64,000 nucleotides of DNA, taken from Segatella paludivivens DSM 17968 = JCM 13650 (GTDB lineage Bacteria > Bacteroidota > Bacteroidia > Bacteroidales > Bacteroidaceae). The stretch's first letter is position 1; the number at the start of each line of letters is the position of its first letter. The notes under the pieces were generated by a model, which saw nothing but the letters and a program-made list of their open reading frames with translations, was not told the origin of the DNA and searched no databases. This document shows positions 1-8,498 of the stretch, piece by piece. Where the stretch lies: assembly GCF_000373185.1 (NCBI RefSeq), contig NZ_KB890627.1:62001-126000 (forward strand), written 5' to 3'. The translations under genes were made by a program, and so were the position numbers.

Positions 1-196
1 TGCATATAATAATCACGGATTTCTTGCTGATCCAATAACTCCATGTGGAGCTTGCAGACAGGTAATTCTAGAAATTGAAGATCGATATAAGCAGAATGTG
101 CGCATACTTCTTTATGGTACGACAGGTGTATATGTACTGAATAGTGTTAAAGATTTGTTGCCATTTTCGTTTGTTGATGAGAATATGAGGAAATAG
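1..196 (+). CDS. cdd: Cytidine deaminase, C-terminal part (cut by window start)
   Basis: Reading from base 2 gives an open frame of 64 codons ending at the TAG at 194-196. It contains the zinc-ligand motif PCGACRQV followed by a short beta-rich tail, which matches the second half of homotetrameric cytidine deaminases that convert (deoxy)cytidine to (deoxy)uridine in pyrimidine salvage. The first zinc-ligand motif (the C/H-A-E region) lies upstream of the window, so the start cannot be seen. The gene reads toward lutA, but a 68-base gap separates them and no co-function is implied. The family assignment rests on this one motif and the length of the tail. Confidence 0.75.
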   Translation, partial: AYNNHGFLADPITPCGACRQVILEIEDRYKQNVRILLYGTTGVYVLNSVKDLLPFSFVDENMRK

Positions 197-264
197 TTTA
201 TCGAATATTTCTTTTCGGTAAAACTTTAGGTCTTAAATATTTTTAAATAATATCGAGGTATATA

Positions 265-1002
265 ATGAAAGTTGGACTGTTTATTCCATGCTATGTTGAT
301 GCTTTGTATCCGGAAGCTGGTGTAGCTACGTATAAATTACTTAAGCATTTCGGAATTGACGTGAGTTACCCAGAAAAGCAAACTTGCTGTGGGCAACCTA
401 TGGGAAATGCGGGATTTGAACGTATGGCAAAGCCTTTGGCTAGGAAGTTTGATGACATGTTTAAGGATTTTGATTATGTGGTTGCGCCTTCTGCGTCATG
501 CGCTGCTTATGTGAAAGTGTTTTATCCGCATATCCTTGAAGGTGAGCATGAATGTGTATCTTCAAAAAAAATAATGGATATCGTAGAATTTCTCCATGAT
601 GTTCTAAAGATAACTTCTCTTCCTGGTCGTTTCAATCATGTCGTGAGTGTACACAATAGTTGCCATGGCGTGAGAGAATTAGGATTGTCATCACCTTCAG
701 AACTTAATGTTCCGCAGTTCAACAAGATCATTGATTTATTGAAACTGATAGATGGTATCACGATAAAGGAACCTGAACGTAAAGATGAATGTTGTGGATT
801 CGGCGGTATGTTTTCTGTTGAAGAAACTGCGGTTTCAATACGTATGGGCGAAGACAAAATAGAACGTCACATGGCCACAGGAGCAGAATATGTGACAGGA
901 CCAGACAGCAGTTGCCTTATGCACATGGCTGGTATTGCCAAACGTGAGAATAAGAATATAAAGTTTGTTCATGTATCGCAGATTCTTGCTGCCGGACTTT
1001 AA
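265..1002 (+). CDS. lutA: Lactate utilization protein A (Fe-S oxidoreductase)
   Basis: A 245-residue cytoplasmic protein with two CCG domains. The first has a Cys near residue 9 and CCGQPMG around 41-46; the second has SCHG near residue 132 and CCGFGGMF around 176. CCG domains bind Fe-S clusters or interact with heterodisulfide-type redox partners. The length is normal for LutA/YkgE. It is the first gene of lutABC, which in Bacillus subtilis and relatives oxidises L-lactate to pyruvate. lutB follows after 17 bases with an AAAGGA ribosome site. The family is certain; the physiological electron acceptor is unknown. Confidence 0.92.
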   Translation: MKVGLFIPCYVDALYPEAGVATYKLLKHFGIDVSYPEKQTCCGQPMGNAGFERMAKPLARKFDDMFKDFDYVVAPSASCAAYVKVFYPHILEGEHECVSSKKIMDIVEFLHDVLKITSLPGRFNHVVSVHNSCHGVRELGLSSPSELNVPQFNKIIDLLKLIDGITIKEPERKDECCGFGGMFSVEETAVSIRMGEDKIERHMATGAEYVTGPDSSCLMHMAGIAKRENKNIKFVHVSQILAAGL

Positions 1003-1019
1003 TTAAAAGGAAAGATATT

Positions 1020-2390
1020 ATGAGTACTATTCATTCAAAGAATGCTGAAATATTCAATAAAGACCGTGCGAAGACAACATGGCACGACCAAACATTCTGG
1101 GCGTTAAGGGAAAAACATGATAACATGGCTGAACAACTACCTGAATGGGAAGAACTACGCAGTCATGCCAGTGATATAAAGTGCCATACGATTACTCATC
1201 TAGCTGATTATCTAGAAAAGTTTTCTGCTAATCTTGAAAGCAGAGGAGTGATTGTTCATTGGGCTGCTGACGCAAGCGAGTTTAATGAAACAGTGTTGGA
1301 TATCCTGAAAAGCCATAATGTGAGCAAGATGGTGAAGTCAAAGTCTATGCTTACTGAGGAATGTGAGATGAATCCATATCTGGAAAAACATGGGATAGAT
1401 GTTGTCGAGACTGATTTGGGTGAGCGAATACTACAGCTCCTTAATCAGAAACCAAGTCATATTGTTGTCCCTGCCAGTCACTTGAAACGCGAAGAAGTTG
1501 GAAGAGTGTTTGAGCAAAAAGGTATCTCAAAGGAAATAGGAAACTATGATCCTACTTATCTCACACGTTGTGCCCGTTATAGTTTACGTAAGGAATTTAT
1601 GGATGCTGGTGCTGGAATGACTGGTTGCAACTTTGGTGTCGCTGATACTGGTGATATCGTAGTATGTACAAACGAGGGTAATGCCGATATGAGCACGTCA
1701 ATGCCTAAACTGCACATCGTAGCAATGGGTATAGAAAAACTTGTTCCCGATTATGATTCATTGGCAGTGTTCCTTCGTCTTCTTTGTCGTTGCGGAACAG
1801 GTCAGCCTACAACAGCATTCACATCCCATTTTAGACAGGCACGACCAGGAGCAGAGATGCATGTGGTTCTTGTTGATAATGGCAGAAGTGATATCATTGC
1901 TGATAAGGAACATTGGCAAACTCTTAAATGTATTCGTTGTGGAGCTTGTATGAATACTTGTCCGGTATATCGTCGCAGTGGAGGATATAGTTATACATAT
2001 TTCATTCCAGGTCCTATCGGTGTTAACTTAGGAATGCTCCATGATCCACAAAAGCACAGCGAGAATGTAAGTGCTTGTTCACTTTGTTTAAGTTGCGATA
2101 ATGTATGCCCAGCTGAAGTTGCTCCAGGCAGTCAAATATATCTTTGGCGTCAGAGTCTTGAAGCATTGGGCAAGGCTAATAAAATGAAGAAAATCATGTC
2201 GGTAGGCATGTCAGTACTTTTTAATAATCCAGCACTTTACAATACAGCTCTTAAATTTGCTCCATTGGCAAATATAGTACCAGAGAGTATCACCAATATA
2301 GGACATCTCAATCCATGGGGAGTGGGACACGGTAATCCTGAATTTGCAAAGAAATCATTTCGCAGGTTGTGGAGAGAAGGTTTAAAATAA
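1020..2390 (+). CDS. lutB: Lactate utilization protein B (4Fe-4S dicluster, LUD domain)
   Basis: A 456-residue protein. The N-terminal two thirds is a LUD domain (glycine-rich GMTGCNFGVADTG near residues 200-212). The C-terminal part holds two 4Fe-4S motifs, CIRCGACMNTCPVY near 303 and CSLCLSCDNVCP near 352. This is the LutB/YkgF arrangement, the central iron-sulfur electron-transfer subunit of the L-lactate oxidising LutABC complex. It sits between lutA and lutC in one transcription unit. The C-terminus (NPWGxGHGNPEFAKKSFRRLW) is typical of the family. No frame disruption was seen. Confidence 0.93.
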   Translation: MSTIHSKNAEIFNKDRAKTTWHDQTFWALREKHDNMAEQLPEWEELRSHASDIKCHTITHLADYLEKFSANLESRGVIVHWAADASEFNETVLDILKSHNVSKMVKSKSMLTEECEMNPYLEKHGIDVVETDLGERILQLLNQKPSHIVVPASHLKREEVGRVFEQKGISKEIGNYDPTYLTRCARYSLRKEFMDAGAGMTGCNFGVADTGDIVVCTNEGNADMSTSMPKLHIVAMGIEKLVPDYDSLAVFLRLLCRCGTGQPTTAFTSHFRQARPGAEMHVVLVDNGRSDIIADKEHWQTLKCIRCGACMNTCPVYRRSGGYSYTYFIPGPIGVNLGMLHDPQKHSENVSACSLCLSCDNVCPAEVAPGSQIYLWRQSLEALGKANKMKKIMSVGMSVLFNNPALYNTALKFAPLANIVPESITNIGHLNPWGVGHGNPEFAKKSFRRLWREGLK

Positions 2391-2403
2391 CACGTACGAA
2401 AAG

Positions 2404-2979
2404 ATGAATAAAGAAGAATTTCTAAATAAATTGCGTGCAAATACTACTCAGCAGTTTGATATGCCTGATATGAACATAAACGGTATCAAGTATGAAGATA
2501 CTATAGCCCAGTTCATTTCAATGACAGAAACATCTGGTGGAAAGGTTGTCAATGCCAAAAAGGATGACAACCTGAATGCCATCATACGTGAAGTTTATCC
2601 TGACGCAAAGGTAATAGCAAGTAATGTTTCAGGAATAGATGCCAGTCTTAATCCTGATACTGTTGCCGAGGCACAAGATTTGAACGGTACTGATGTTGGT
2701 GTTGTGAATGGAGAAGTAGGCGTGGCAGAAAATGCTTGCGTCTGGGTTCCGCAGAGTATGAAAGAAAAATCAGTATGTTTCATTTCAGAGAATCTTGTGA
2801 TTATCCTTCATAAGAGCAGTATTGTTGACAATATGCACGATGCATATAAAGCCATACACATGACAGACTATGGTTTTGGATGTTTTATCAGTGGACCAAG
2901 TAAGACTGCCGATATAGAGCAATCTCTTGTTATGGGTGCTCAGGCTGCACGTTCTGTTACAATCATATTGATAGACTAG
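2404..2979 (+). CDS. lutC: Lactate utilization protein C (LUD domain)
   Basis: A 191-residue LUD-domain protein, the usual length for LutC/YkgG. Visible family features are the GTDVGVVNGEVGVAENACVW segment (about residues 98-117), which parallels the substrate-proximal loop of LutB, and a C-terminal FISGPSKTADIEQSLVMGAQAARSV-type ending split over residues 160-185. It completes lutABC, 13 bases after lutB. The stop codon is directly abutted by the ATG of the next small ORF, which suggests translational coupling. Confidence 0.92.
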   Translation: MNKEEFLNKLRANTTQQFDMPDMNINGIKYEDTIAQFISMTETSGGKVVNAKKDDNLNAIIREVYPDAKVIASNVSGIDASLNPDTVAEAQDLNGTDVGVVNGEVGVAENACVWVPQSMKEKSVCFISENLVIILHKSSIVDNMHDAYKAIHMTDYGFGCFISGPSKTADIEQSLVMGAQAARSVTIILID

Positions 2980-3351
2980 ATGAATCGTTATCTTCACATA
3001 TTAATCATATTCTTAATGCTGATCGTTGGTCAGCAGGAAACTCATGCCGTGACAAGACCGCGTGAGAAGGATAAGATTAGTGTGGTGTCTAAGCATAATG
3101 ATACGTCAAAGGAGGCTGTACTTTCTGATTCGCTCAGTTTATTGAGAGTTTGCAGTACATGTCCTCAAAGGATTATTCCTGTTTTTGTGGAGAATACGGG
3201 TAAAATATTTGGAAGAATAGTATTTTATATATCAAAACCACAATCTTGTTTTTTGCTTATGGGAGGATGTTGCCGTTTAGAGACGGCACCATTTCAGTCC
3301 CAAGCCTCGTGTGATTATTATATTTTTGCATTGAGGCGCCTGTTGTGTTAG
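2980..3351 (+). CDS. Small secreted protein of unknown function
   Basis: A 123-codon frame whose ATG follows the lutC stop with no spacer. Residues 1-23 look like a signal peptide (charged start, hydrophobic LHILIIFLMLIVG, cleavage after THA). The mature part has several cysteines (VCSTCPQ, CCRLET, SCDYY) that could form disulfides or bind metal. I recognise no family. The abutting start argues for coupled translation with lutC. The GC-richer 3' end and the lack of a recognised homologue leave open that only the first half is real. Confidence 0.45.
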   Translation: MNRYLHILIIFLMLIVGQQETHAVTRPREKDKISVVSKHNDTSKEAVLSDSLSLLRVCSTCPQRIIPVFVENTGKIFGRIVFYISKPQSCFLLMGGCCRLETAPFQSQASCDYYIFALRRLLC

Positions 3352-3485
3352 ATTTATATTTTTCCGTTATGTATTTGCATGCGGAACGGTTTTATTGCTC
3401 TTGTTATGGAGCTAATTAATTATCGCGGGATTGCATCCTGCATATAAGTCTAACAAATGCTTACTCCTTTTCACATAATAAGTGG

Positions 3486-3905
3486 GTGGAGTATGCTCAA
3501 CATTATTTTAAAATGAACATAAAGAATTTGAAGATGGCTGATGTTATCTTCTCAAACGATAAAATATCATTAAAGAAGTCATTCATGGGTTTCGGTACCT
3601 CTGTAATTTACACTCCAACTGGCAGTAAAATTAAGGCCTTTGGTGAAGAATATAGTCAGGATGCCGGTAACAAGATAGAGGCTGTTATCAATGCAAAGAA
3701 TGAAAACTTAGAAGCTGCCGTAAATGAGGCTGCTGGAATAAAGGCTATTGCCATGAGTACTATTCGCCTTGAAGGTTGCATCTCTGATGATCACGAGTTT
3801 GTTGCATTGCAGCTTTTATCTTATAAAGATTTGCGCTATTCTCCAATTACTGATATTAAGATTTATGAAGGCAAGTCTGCCGAAATAGTAAGTAAGCTGT
3901 TTTAA
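3486..3905 (+). CDS. Hypothetical protein
   Basis: An open frame of up to 139 codons starting with GTG at 3486. Internal ATGs at 3513 and 3534 are equally possible starts; the residues before the second Met are not protein-like, so a start at 3513 is favoured. The body is mixed alpha/beta with alternating charged and hydrophobic residues (for example NKIEAVINAKNENLEAAVNEAA, split, near 55-78) and lacks a signal peptide or membrane span, so it is probably cytoplasmic. I recognise no domain. It ends just before a strong hairpin terminator and may be its own unit or the end of the lut transcript. Confidence 0.5.
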   Translation: MEYAQHYFKMNIKNLKMADVIFSNDKISLKKSFMGFGTSVIYTPTGSKIKAFGEEYSQDAGNKIEAVINAKNENLEAAVNEAAGIKAIAMSTIRLEGCISDDHEFVALQLLSYKDLRYSPITDIKIYEGKSAEIVSKLF

Positions 3906-3926
3906 TAGATCGTAGTATCAAATAGT

Positions 3927-3979
3927 AAAGACTCAGAATCCGAATAATGATTAAACATTTTCTCGAACTCTGAGTCTTT
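3927..3979. terminator. Bidirectional hairpin terminator
   Basis: AAAGACTCAGA at 3927-3937 pairs with TCTGAGTCTTT at 3969-3979, followed by further Ts. It lies between the converging 3' ends of the hypothetical gene (plus) and enolase (minus) and can serve both. Confidence 0.8.
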
Positions 3980-4028
3980 TTTAATTATGATATTCTTCAA
4001 TTATATTAATTGAAAGAATAGATTTGTA

Positions 4029-5396
<1,368 letters not shown>

Positions 5397-5438
5397 ACCT
5401 AATAATGATGATTTATAAAGATTATACTTCTTTTAATA

Positions 5439-5933
5439 TCAAAGAGAATTATTTATTAACTGTATCCATTTGTCAATGCGTTCTTCGCTCTTGGCTTCAT
5501 CCTCATTGACATCAAGTGCTAGTCCCACAAATTTGCCGTCTATCACTGATTCTGAGTCATCATACGTGTATTCCGCAGCATCAACTCCTCCAAGGATATT
5601 AGCACCAGAGTCTTTCACTGTGTCGTAAATCTCTCGCATGCCTCCGCAAAAAGTATCGCTGTAGCTATCAGCATCTCCACATCCAAACAGTGCAACAGTC
5701 TTTCCGCTGAGATCGGCATCCTTTAGTTTTGAAATGCCGTCATACCAATCATCCTGCATTTCTCCAGAACCCCATGTTGACGTGCCGAGTACAAGATTCT
5801 CGTATTCTGCAAGCTTTTCTATATTAATGTCGTTTACGTCAACTATATCAGCTTTCAGTTTTTGAGCGATAATCTCGGCAAAGCCTTGGCAATTGCCTGT
5901 TGACGAACCAAATACTACCAATGTCTTTTTCAT
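5439..5933 (-). CDS. fldA: Flavodoxin
   Basis: A 164-residue long-chain flavodoxin, a soluble FMN electron carrier that replaces ferredoxin when iron is scarce. Residues 9-14 (SSTGNC) are the FMN phosphate-binding loop. The first aromatic loop (TSTWGSGEMQDDWYDG) and the second (FGCGDADSYSDTFCGG) are present, and the length fits the family. It is transcribed on the minus strand after its own promoter box, separated from eno by about 100 bases. No frame problem was seen. Confidence 0.93.
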   Translation of the reverse strand: MKKTLVVFGSSTGNCQGFAEIIAQKLKADIVDVNDINIEKLAEYENLVLGTSTWGSGEMQDDWYDGISKLKDADLSGKTVALFGCGDADSYSDTFCGGMREIYDTVKDSGANILGGVDAAEYTYDDSESVIDGKFVGLALDVNEDEAKSEERIDKWIQLINNSL

Positions 5934-6039
5934 ATTTATTCTCCTTTTTTATTTTAAAAATCAATATTTCTTTGGCTTAAGATGATTGTCATCTTCGCCG
6001 AGAGATAATACATTCAGTTTTTTCTATTGCTTTTTTGTG

Positions 6040-6047
6040 CAAATATA
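6040..6047 (-). promoter_or_regulatory. Flavodoxin promoter -7 box
   Basis: TATATTTG on the minus strand, about 107 bases upstream of the flavodoxin start, matches TAnnTTTG. It implies a leader of roughly 100 bases. Confidence 0.5.
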
Positions 6048-6134
6048 GTGCTAAAAGAAATAATCTACAATACCTTGTAATGATGATATTATAAGCTAAT
6101 ACATCTTATGCCATCTCTTTCTTATTCTCTTTTT

Positions 6135-6482
6135 CTATTTTTTAAAATCAATATTTCTTTTAACTGAAACCATTGTTATGATCATCTTAAATTTATTGTC
6201 TGCTCGCAGACTGTGAACATGACCTGCCGGTATCATGAATATTTCTCCGGCTTTGATAAGATGCTCTTCATCATCCAGAGTTACTACAAACTGTCCGTCT
6301 ATTGCTTGTATAAAAGCATCGAGTGGGGCAGAGTGTGGACTAAGCTGTTGACCTTTACCAAAAGCGAAAAGGGTGATGCTTCCGCTTTCATTATGTAGAA
6401 GTTCCATACTTACGATACCTTCTTCTTGATATGCTATGATATCATTAGGATTTAGTGCTTTTCCTTTTTCAAATCTTGCCAT
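6135..6482 (-). CDS. Small cupin-domain protein
   Basis: A 115-residue single-domain cupin. The second half shows the barrel signature: an IDGQFVVTLDDEEHLIKAGE strand-turn pattern, then MIPAGHVHSLRA, with one histidine pair (HVH) and a Glu upstream as possible metal ligands. Single cupins of this type often bind metals or small ligands and act as stress proteins or small enzymes, and the substrate cannot be read from sequence. The gene has its own long upstream region with two copies of a palindromic operator, so it is probably regulated separately from flavodoxin. Confidence 0.85.
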   Translation of the reverse strand: MARFEKGKALNPNDIIAYQEEGIVSMELLHNESGSITLFAFGKGQQLSPHSAPLDAFIQAIDGQFVVTLDDEEHLIKAGEIFMIPAGHVHSLRADNKFKMIITMVSVKRNIDFKK

Positions 6483-6557
6483 ACAGTTTTATTTTTATTT
6501 GTTCAACAATATTTTCTATTTTTATAGATACAAATCAAATGCCATGATGATAACGAA

Positions 6558-6572
6558 TAACAAATGTTACCT
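6558..6572. promoter_or_regulatory. Operator copy 1 (TAAC-aaat-GTTA palindrome)
   Basis: TAACAAATGTTA with flanking CCT repeats the core of the perfect palindrome at 6750-6765. It sits 76 bases upstream of the cupin start and could bind the same regulator. Spacing and form suggest a Crp/Fnr-type or small winged-helix dimer; the regulator is not in this window. Confidence 0.4.
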
Positions 6573-6719
6573 AAATGCTTGTCATGTCATTTAATTGTCT
6601 TCGAAATACCTCTAGGTTATAGTCTGTCTATTGATATTCGAGACCCGTCTCCTTCATCATAGGGAAGATAAATTCTTTTTATTTTAAGTTTGTTCATATC
6701 TCTATAATTTATCCTTTAG

Positions 6720-6765
6720 CAAAGATATGAACATTTCAATAAATAAAATGGTAACAAATGTTACC
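6720..6765 (-). promoter_or_regulatory. Cupin-gene promoter with palindromic operator
   Basis: TATCTTTG (minus strand, 6727-6720) is a -7 box. A perfect palindrome GGTAAC-aaat-GTTACC lies at 6750-6765, upstream of the box and overlapping the expected -33 zone. The transcript would have a leader of about 230 bases, in which the second operator copy lies. The rest of 6483-6914 shows no coding frame that I trust. Confidence 0.45.
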
Positions 6766-6914
6766 TTCCTTGTATAAATGTAGTTAAATATTGGCTTGCT
6801 ATTTATTCGCAATAATTGGCTGCCAATAGAAAGTAAATGTCGTAAGAGTGAAATGTGGTTTTGGATGTGTATGTATTTTTATTACATGTGTAATGTCTGA
6901 AAAATAAAATTATC

Positions 6915-7044
6915 CCAAAAGTTTGAAAATTGACAAATATCCTCCACTCGTAATATAAGCTTCTGATATCTAAACGATTAGCGGTGGAGGTTAACATCCA
7001 CTATCCTCCACTAACCTCCACTTTTTTGTAAGCTATTAAGAAAT
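6915..7044 (+). repeat. Element A left arm
   Basis: It runs from CCAAAAGTTTG to TATTAAGAAAT and matches the reverse complement of 8101-8229 almost base for base, with a few substitutions and single-base gaps. Inside it, CCTCCAC occurs three times, with one TCCACTAT variant and one inverted GTGGAGG. GTGGAGGTTA (6984-6993) can pair with TAACCTCCAC (7012-7021), so each arm can also fold on its own. Confidence 0.85.
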
Positions 7045-7182
7045 AGCAAGCTAGTACCATGCATAAAACTGAATTATGGTAAATAATATATATTCAAATA
7101 TGTTTGTATTTCATGGTATATTCTGCTTATGTGTAATGTTTTAGAATGATATTTCTGTTGTATTTTTAACAAGTCTGTATAA

Positions 7183-7300
7183 GTGTTTCCGTTTTGACGT
7201 AGAATGGGATCTATTCCATCGATCAAACGTTTCCATTGTATCGTAGGAATGAATCTATTATATCGTATAAACGTTTCCGTTTTATCAATCAGACGTTTTT
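7183..7300 (+). repeat. Three degenerate tandem repeats in element A
   Basis: GTTTCC recurs at 7195, 7229 and 7273 within a similar context (ACGTTTCC(G/A)TT(T/G)TATC, then GAAT, then a TCTATT run), at spacings of 34 and 44 bases. The pattern resembles iterons or decayed minisatellite units. No coding frame runs through it. Confidence 0.45.
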
Positions 7301-7317
7301 AGGAAACCTTCACTTTT

Positions 7318-7382
7318 AGTGATTAGGGCTTAATCACTCAAAAGTCCTTCGTATTTTGCAGAGTGATTAGACCCTAATCACT
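7318..7382. repeat. Pair of AGTGATTA...TAATCACT palindromes
   Basis: Two palindromes, 7318-7338 and 7362-7382, each pair AGTGATTA with TAATCACT around a GC-rich centre (gggct and gaccc). They are 23 bases apart, and the whole can also form a larger cruciform. A closely related palindrome occurs at 43051-43071 inside element B. Confidence 0.7.
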
Positions 7383-7529
7383 AAATGGCGTATCGTAAAA
7401 AAGAATTTTTTCTTTGTGGCAATGGGTTGCTATAAATGTTAATTATCGCAAATATAAAGCTGAAAGTAATGTCATTGTTAAAAATAAATAGTATTTTTAC
7501 TAAGTGAATAACCAATATATCTATCGGAA

Positions 7530-7826
7530 ATGAAAACACACATTATTATTTTAACAGCATTATTCTTAAGCTTGCAATTAAATGCTCAAACCAATTTGCA
7601 AAAGGATTCTTTGAATATTCCTGTGATTCTAGTTGATGGAGTTGAAGTACAGAGTTTAGATAGTCTAAACCAAGATGATATTATAAGTGTAAACGTCGTA
7701 AAGGACAAAAAACTTTTAAATTACTTTTATCCACGTATGGGGGGGGGGTATGTGTATAACGACAAAATCAAAAAAATATCTTCAACCGATTCTACAAAAA
7801 TATCAGAAGCAACTCGAAGAATCTAA
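7530..7826 (+). CDS. Small secreted TonB-plug-like protein, frame interrupted by a G10 tract
   Basis: A 98-codon frame with a clear signal peptide (MKTHIIILTALFLSLQLNAQ). The mature part, VILVDGVEVQSLDSLNQDDI then ISVNVVKDKK, strongly resembles the plug motif of Bacteroidetes TonB receptors (VDGV...L..INP.DIESI.VLKD), but no barrel follows. Ten Gs run from 7739 to 7748. As read, the frame then gives YVYNDKIKKISS and stops at 7826. With one G fewer it would instead read MCITTKSKK..., the expected plug ending (IITTK), and continue to a stop at 7854. The annotated frame may therefore be an off state or a sequencing error. It lies inside element A. Confidence 0.6.
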   Translation: MKTHIIILTALFLSLQLNAQTNLQKDSLNIPVILVDGVEVQSLDSLNQDDIISVNVVKDKKLLNYFYPRMGGGYVYNDKIKKISSTDSTKISEATRRI

Positions 7827-8013
7827 GAAAAGACGAAAAAAGGGGAGTTTCTGATAAGGTGATTTAGTCATGATGCACTTGCAACGTGTAAAAACGGTTA
7901 TGGATAATAATTTGTAGAAAAGTCGTTTGTTGTATTAGTTAAATACCAGAAAACAGCGGGTAATCATCACAATATGGTTGTCTGCTATCTGATAACATTA
8001 TACAGGCGATAAA

Positions 8014-8075
8014 TTATTCATGATATATTACGAAAATGTAAATATATATGATTTCTTGTTATTCATGATATATTA
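8014..8075 (+). repeat. 17-base direct repeat in element A
   Basis: TTATTCATGATATATTA occurs at 8014-8030 and again at 8059-8075, with an AT-rich 28-base spacer. The core TCATGA is itself palindromic, so it could be a binding site pair. The remainder of 7855-8100 shows no reading frame or other structure that I can support. Confidence 0.6.
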
Positions 8076-8100
8076 GATATAAGTTCAATACTAGTAAGGG

Positions 8101-8229
8101 ATTTCTTAATAGTTTACAAAAACGTGGAGGTTGGTGGAGGATAGTGGATGTTAACCTCCACCGCTAATCGTTTAGATATCAACCGCTTATATTACTAGTG
8201 GAGGATATTTACCAATTTCAAACTTTCTG
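8101..8229 (-). repeat. Element A right arm
   Basis: The reverse complement of the left arm (6915-7044). Matching runs include the segments reading TGGAGGTTAACATCCACTAT and GATATCTAAACGATTAGCGG after reversal. Its outer end overlaps the 3' end of the truncated minus-strand ORF at 8218-8415. Confidence 0.85.
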
Positions 8230-8415
8230 GATGTTTTTGTTTTCCCATGATTTAAAATGTAAAAAAAATATTATAACACCACTCGCGTTATGTTGAAACG
8301 GACCACAAGTGATGTCACACATCATTTTATTAGAAATCAATTTTATAGCTAATGTTTGGCATAATGATGTTGAAATAATCATCATATTCAAAATCAGTAA
8401 AATTTTCTTTGTCAT
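8218..8415 (-). pseudogene. Signal-peptide ORF probably truncated by element A
   Basis: A 65-codon frame starting with a good Sec signal (MTKKILLILNMMIISTSLCQ), whose mature part looks unlike a folded protein and whose stop falls in the right arm of element A. A minus-strand TATTTTTG -7 box lies at 8452-8445, 30 bases upstream of the ATG, so a real gene probably began here. The likeliest reading is a secreted-protein gene cut off when the element arrived, though a genuine small peptide cannot be excluded. Confidence 0.3.
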
Positions 8416-8498
8416 TCCGCACTTTATTTAATTATTTGAAAGTGCAAAAATAGTCTTAAATCAACTACCTAACAATGCTGATTTATCAGTAAAATTTG

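Larger units (their letters stand above)
6915..8229. mobile_element. Inverted-repeat element A (unclassified, about 1.3 kb)
   Basis: Two arms of about 130 bases, near-identical when one is reverse-complemented (roughly nine in ten bases by eye), bound a 1.06-kb interior. Each arm is built from repeats of a short word (CCTCCACTA and its complement GTGGAGGTT). The interior holds degenerate tandem repeats, two AGTGATTA...TAATCACT palindromes, one small ORF with a G10 tract and a 17-base direct repeat. There is no transposase or recombinase. I call it mobile only tentatively; it could be a static or invertible regulatory element. Confidence 0.5.

Noticed and set aside
636..857. Minus-strand open frame inside lutA
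   Set aside because: It lies fully antisense to a clear gene and has no ribosome site or family features.
6803..6997. Minus-strand frame overlapping element A left arm
   Set aside because: Residue composition looks random, it runs into repeat sequence, and there is no promoter or ribosome site that I trust.
7318..7382. Paired palindromes considered as a CRISPR fragment
   Set aside because: Only two units, each itself palindromic, with a 23-base gap and no cas genes.
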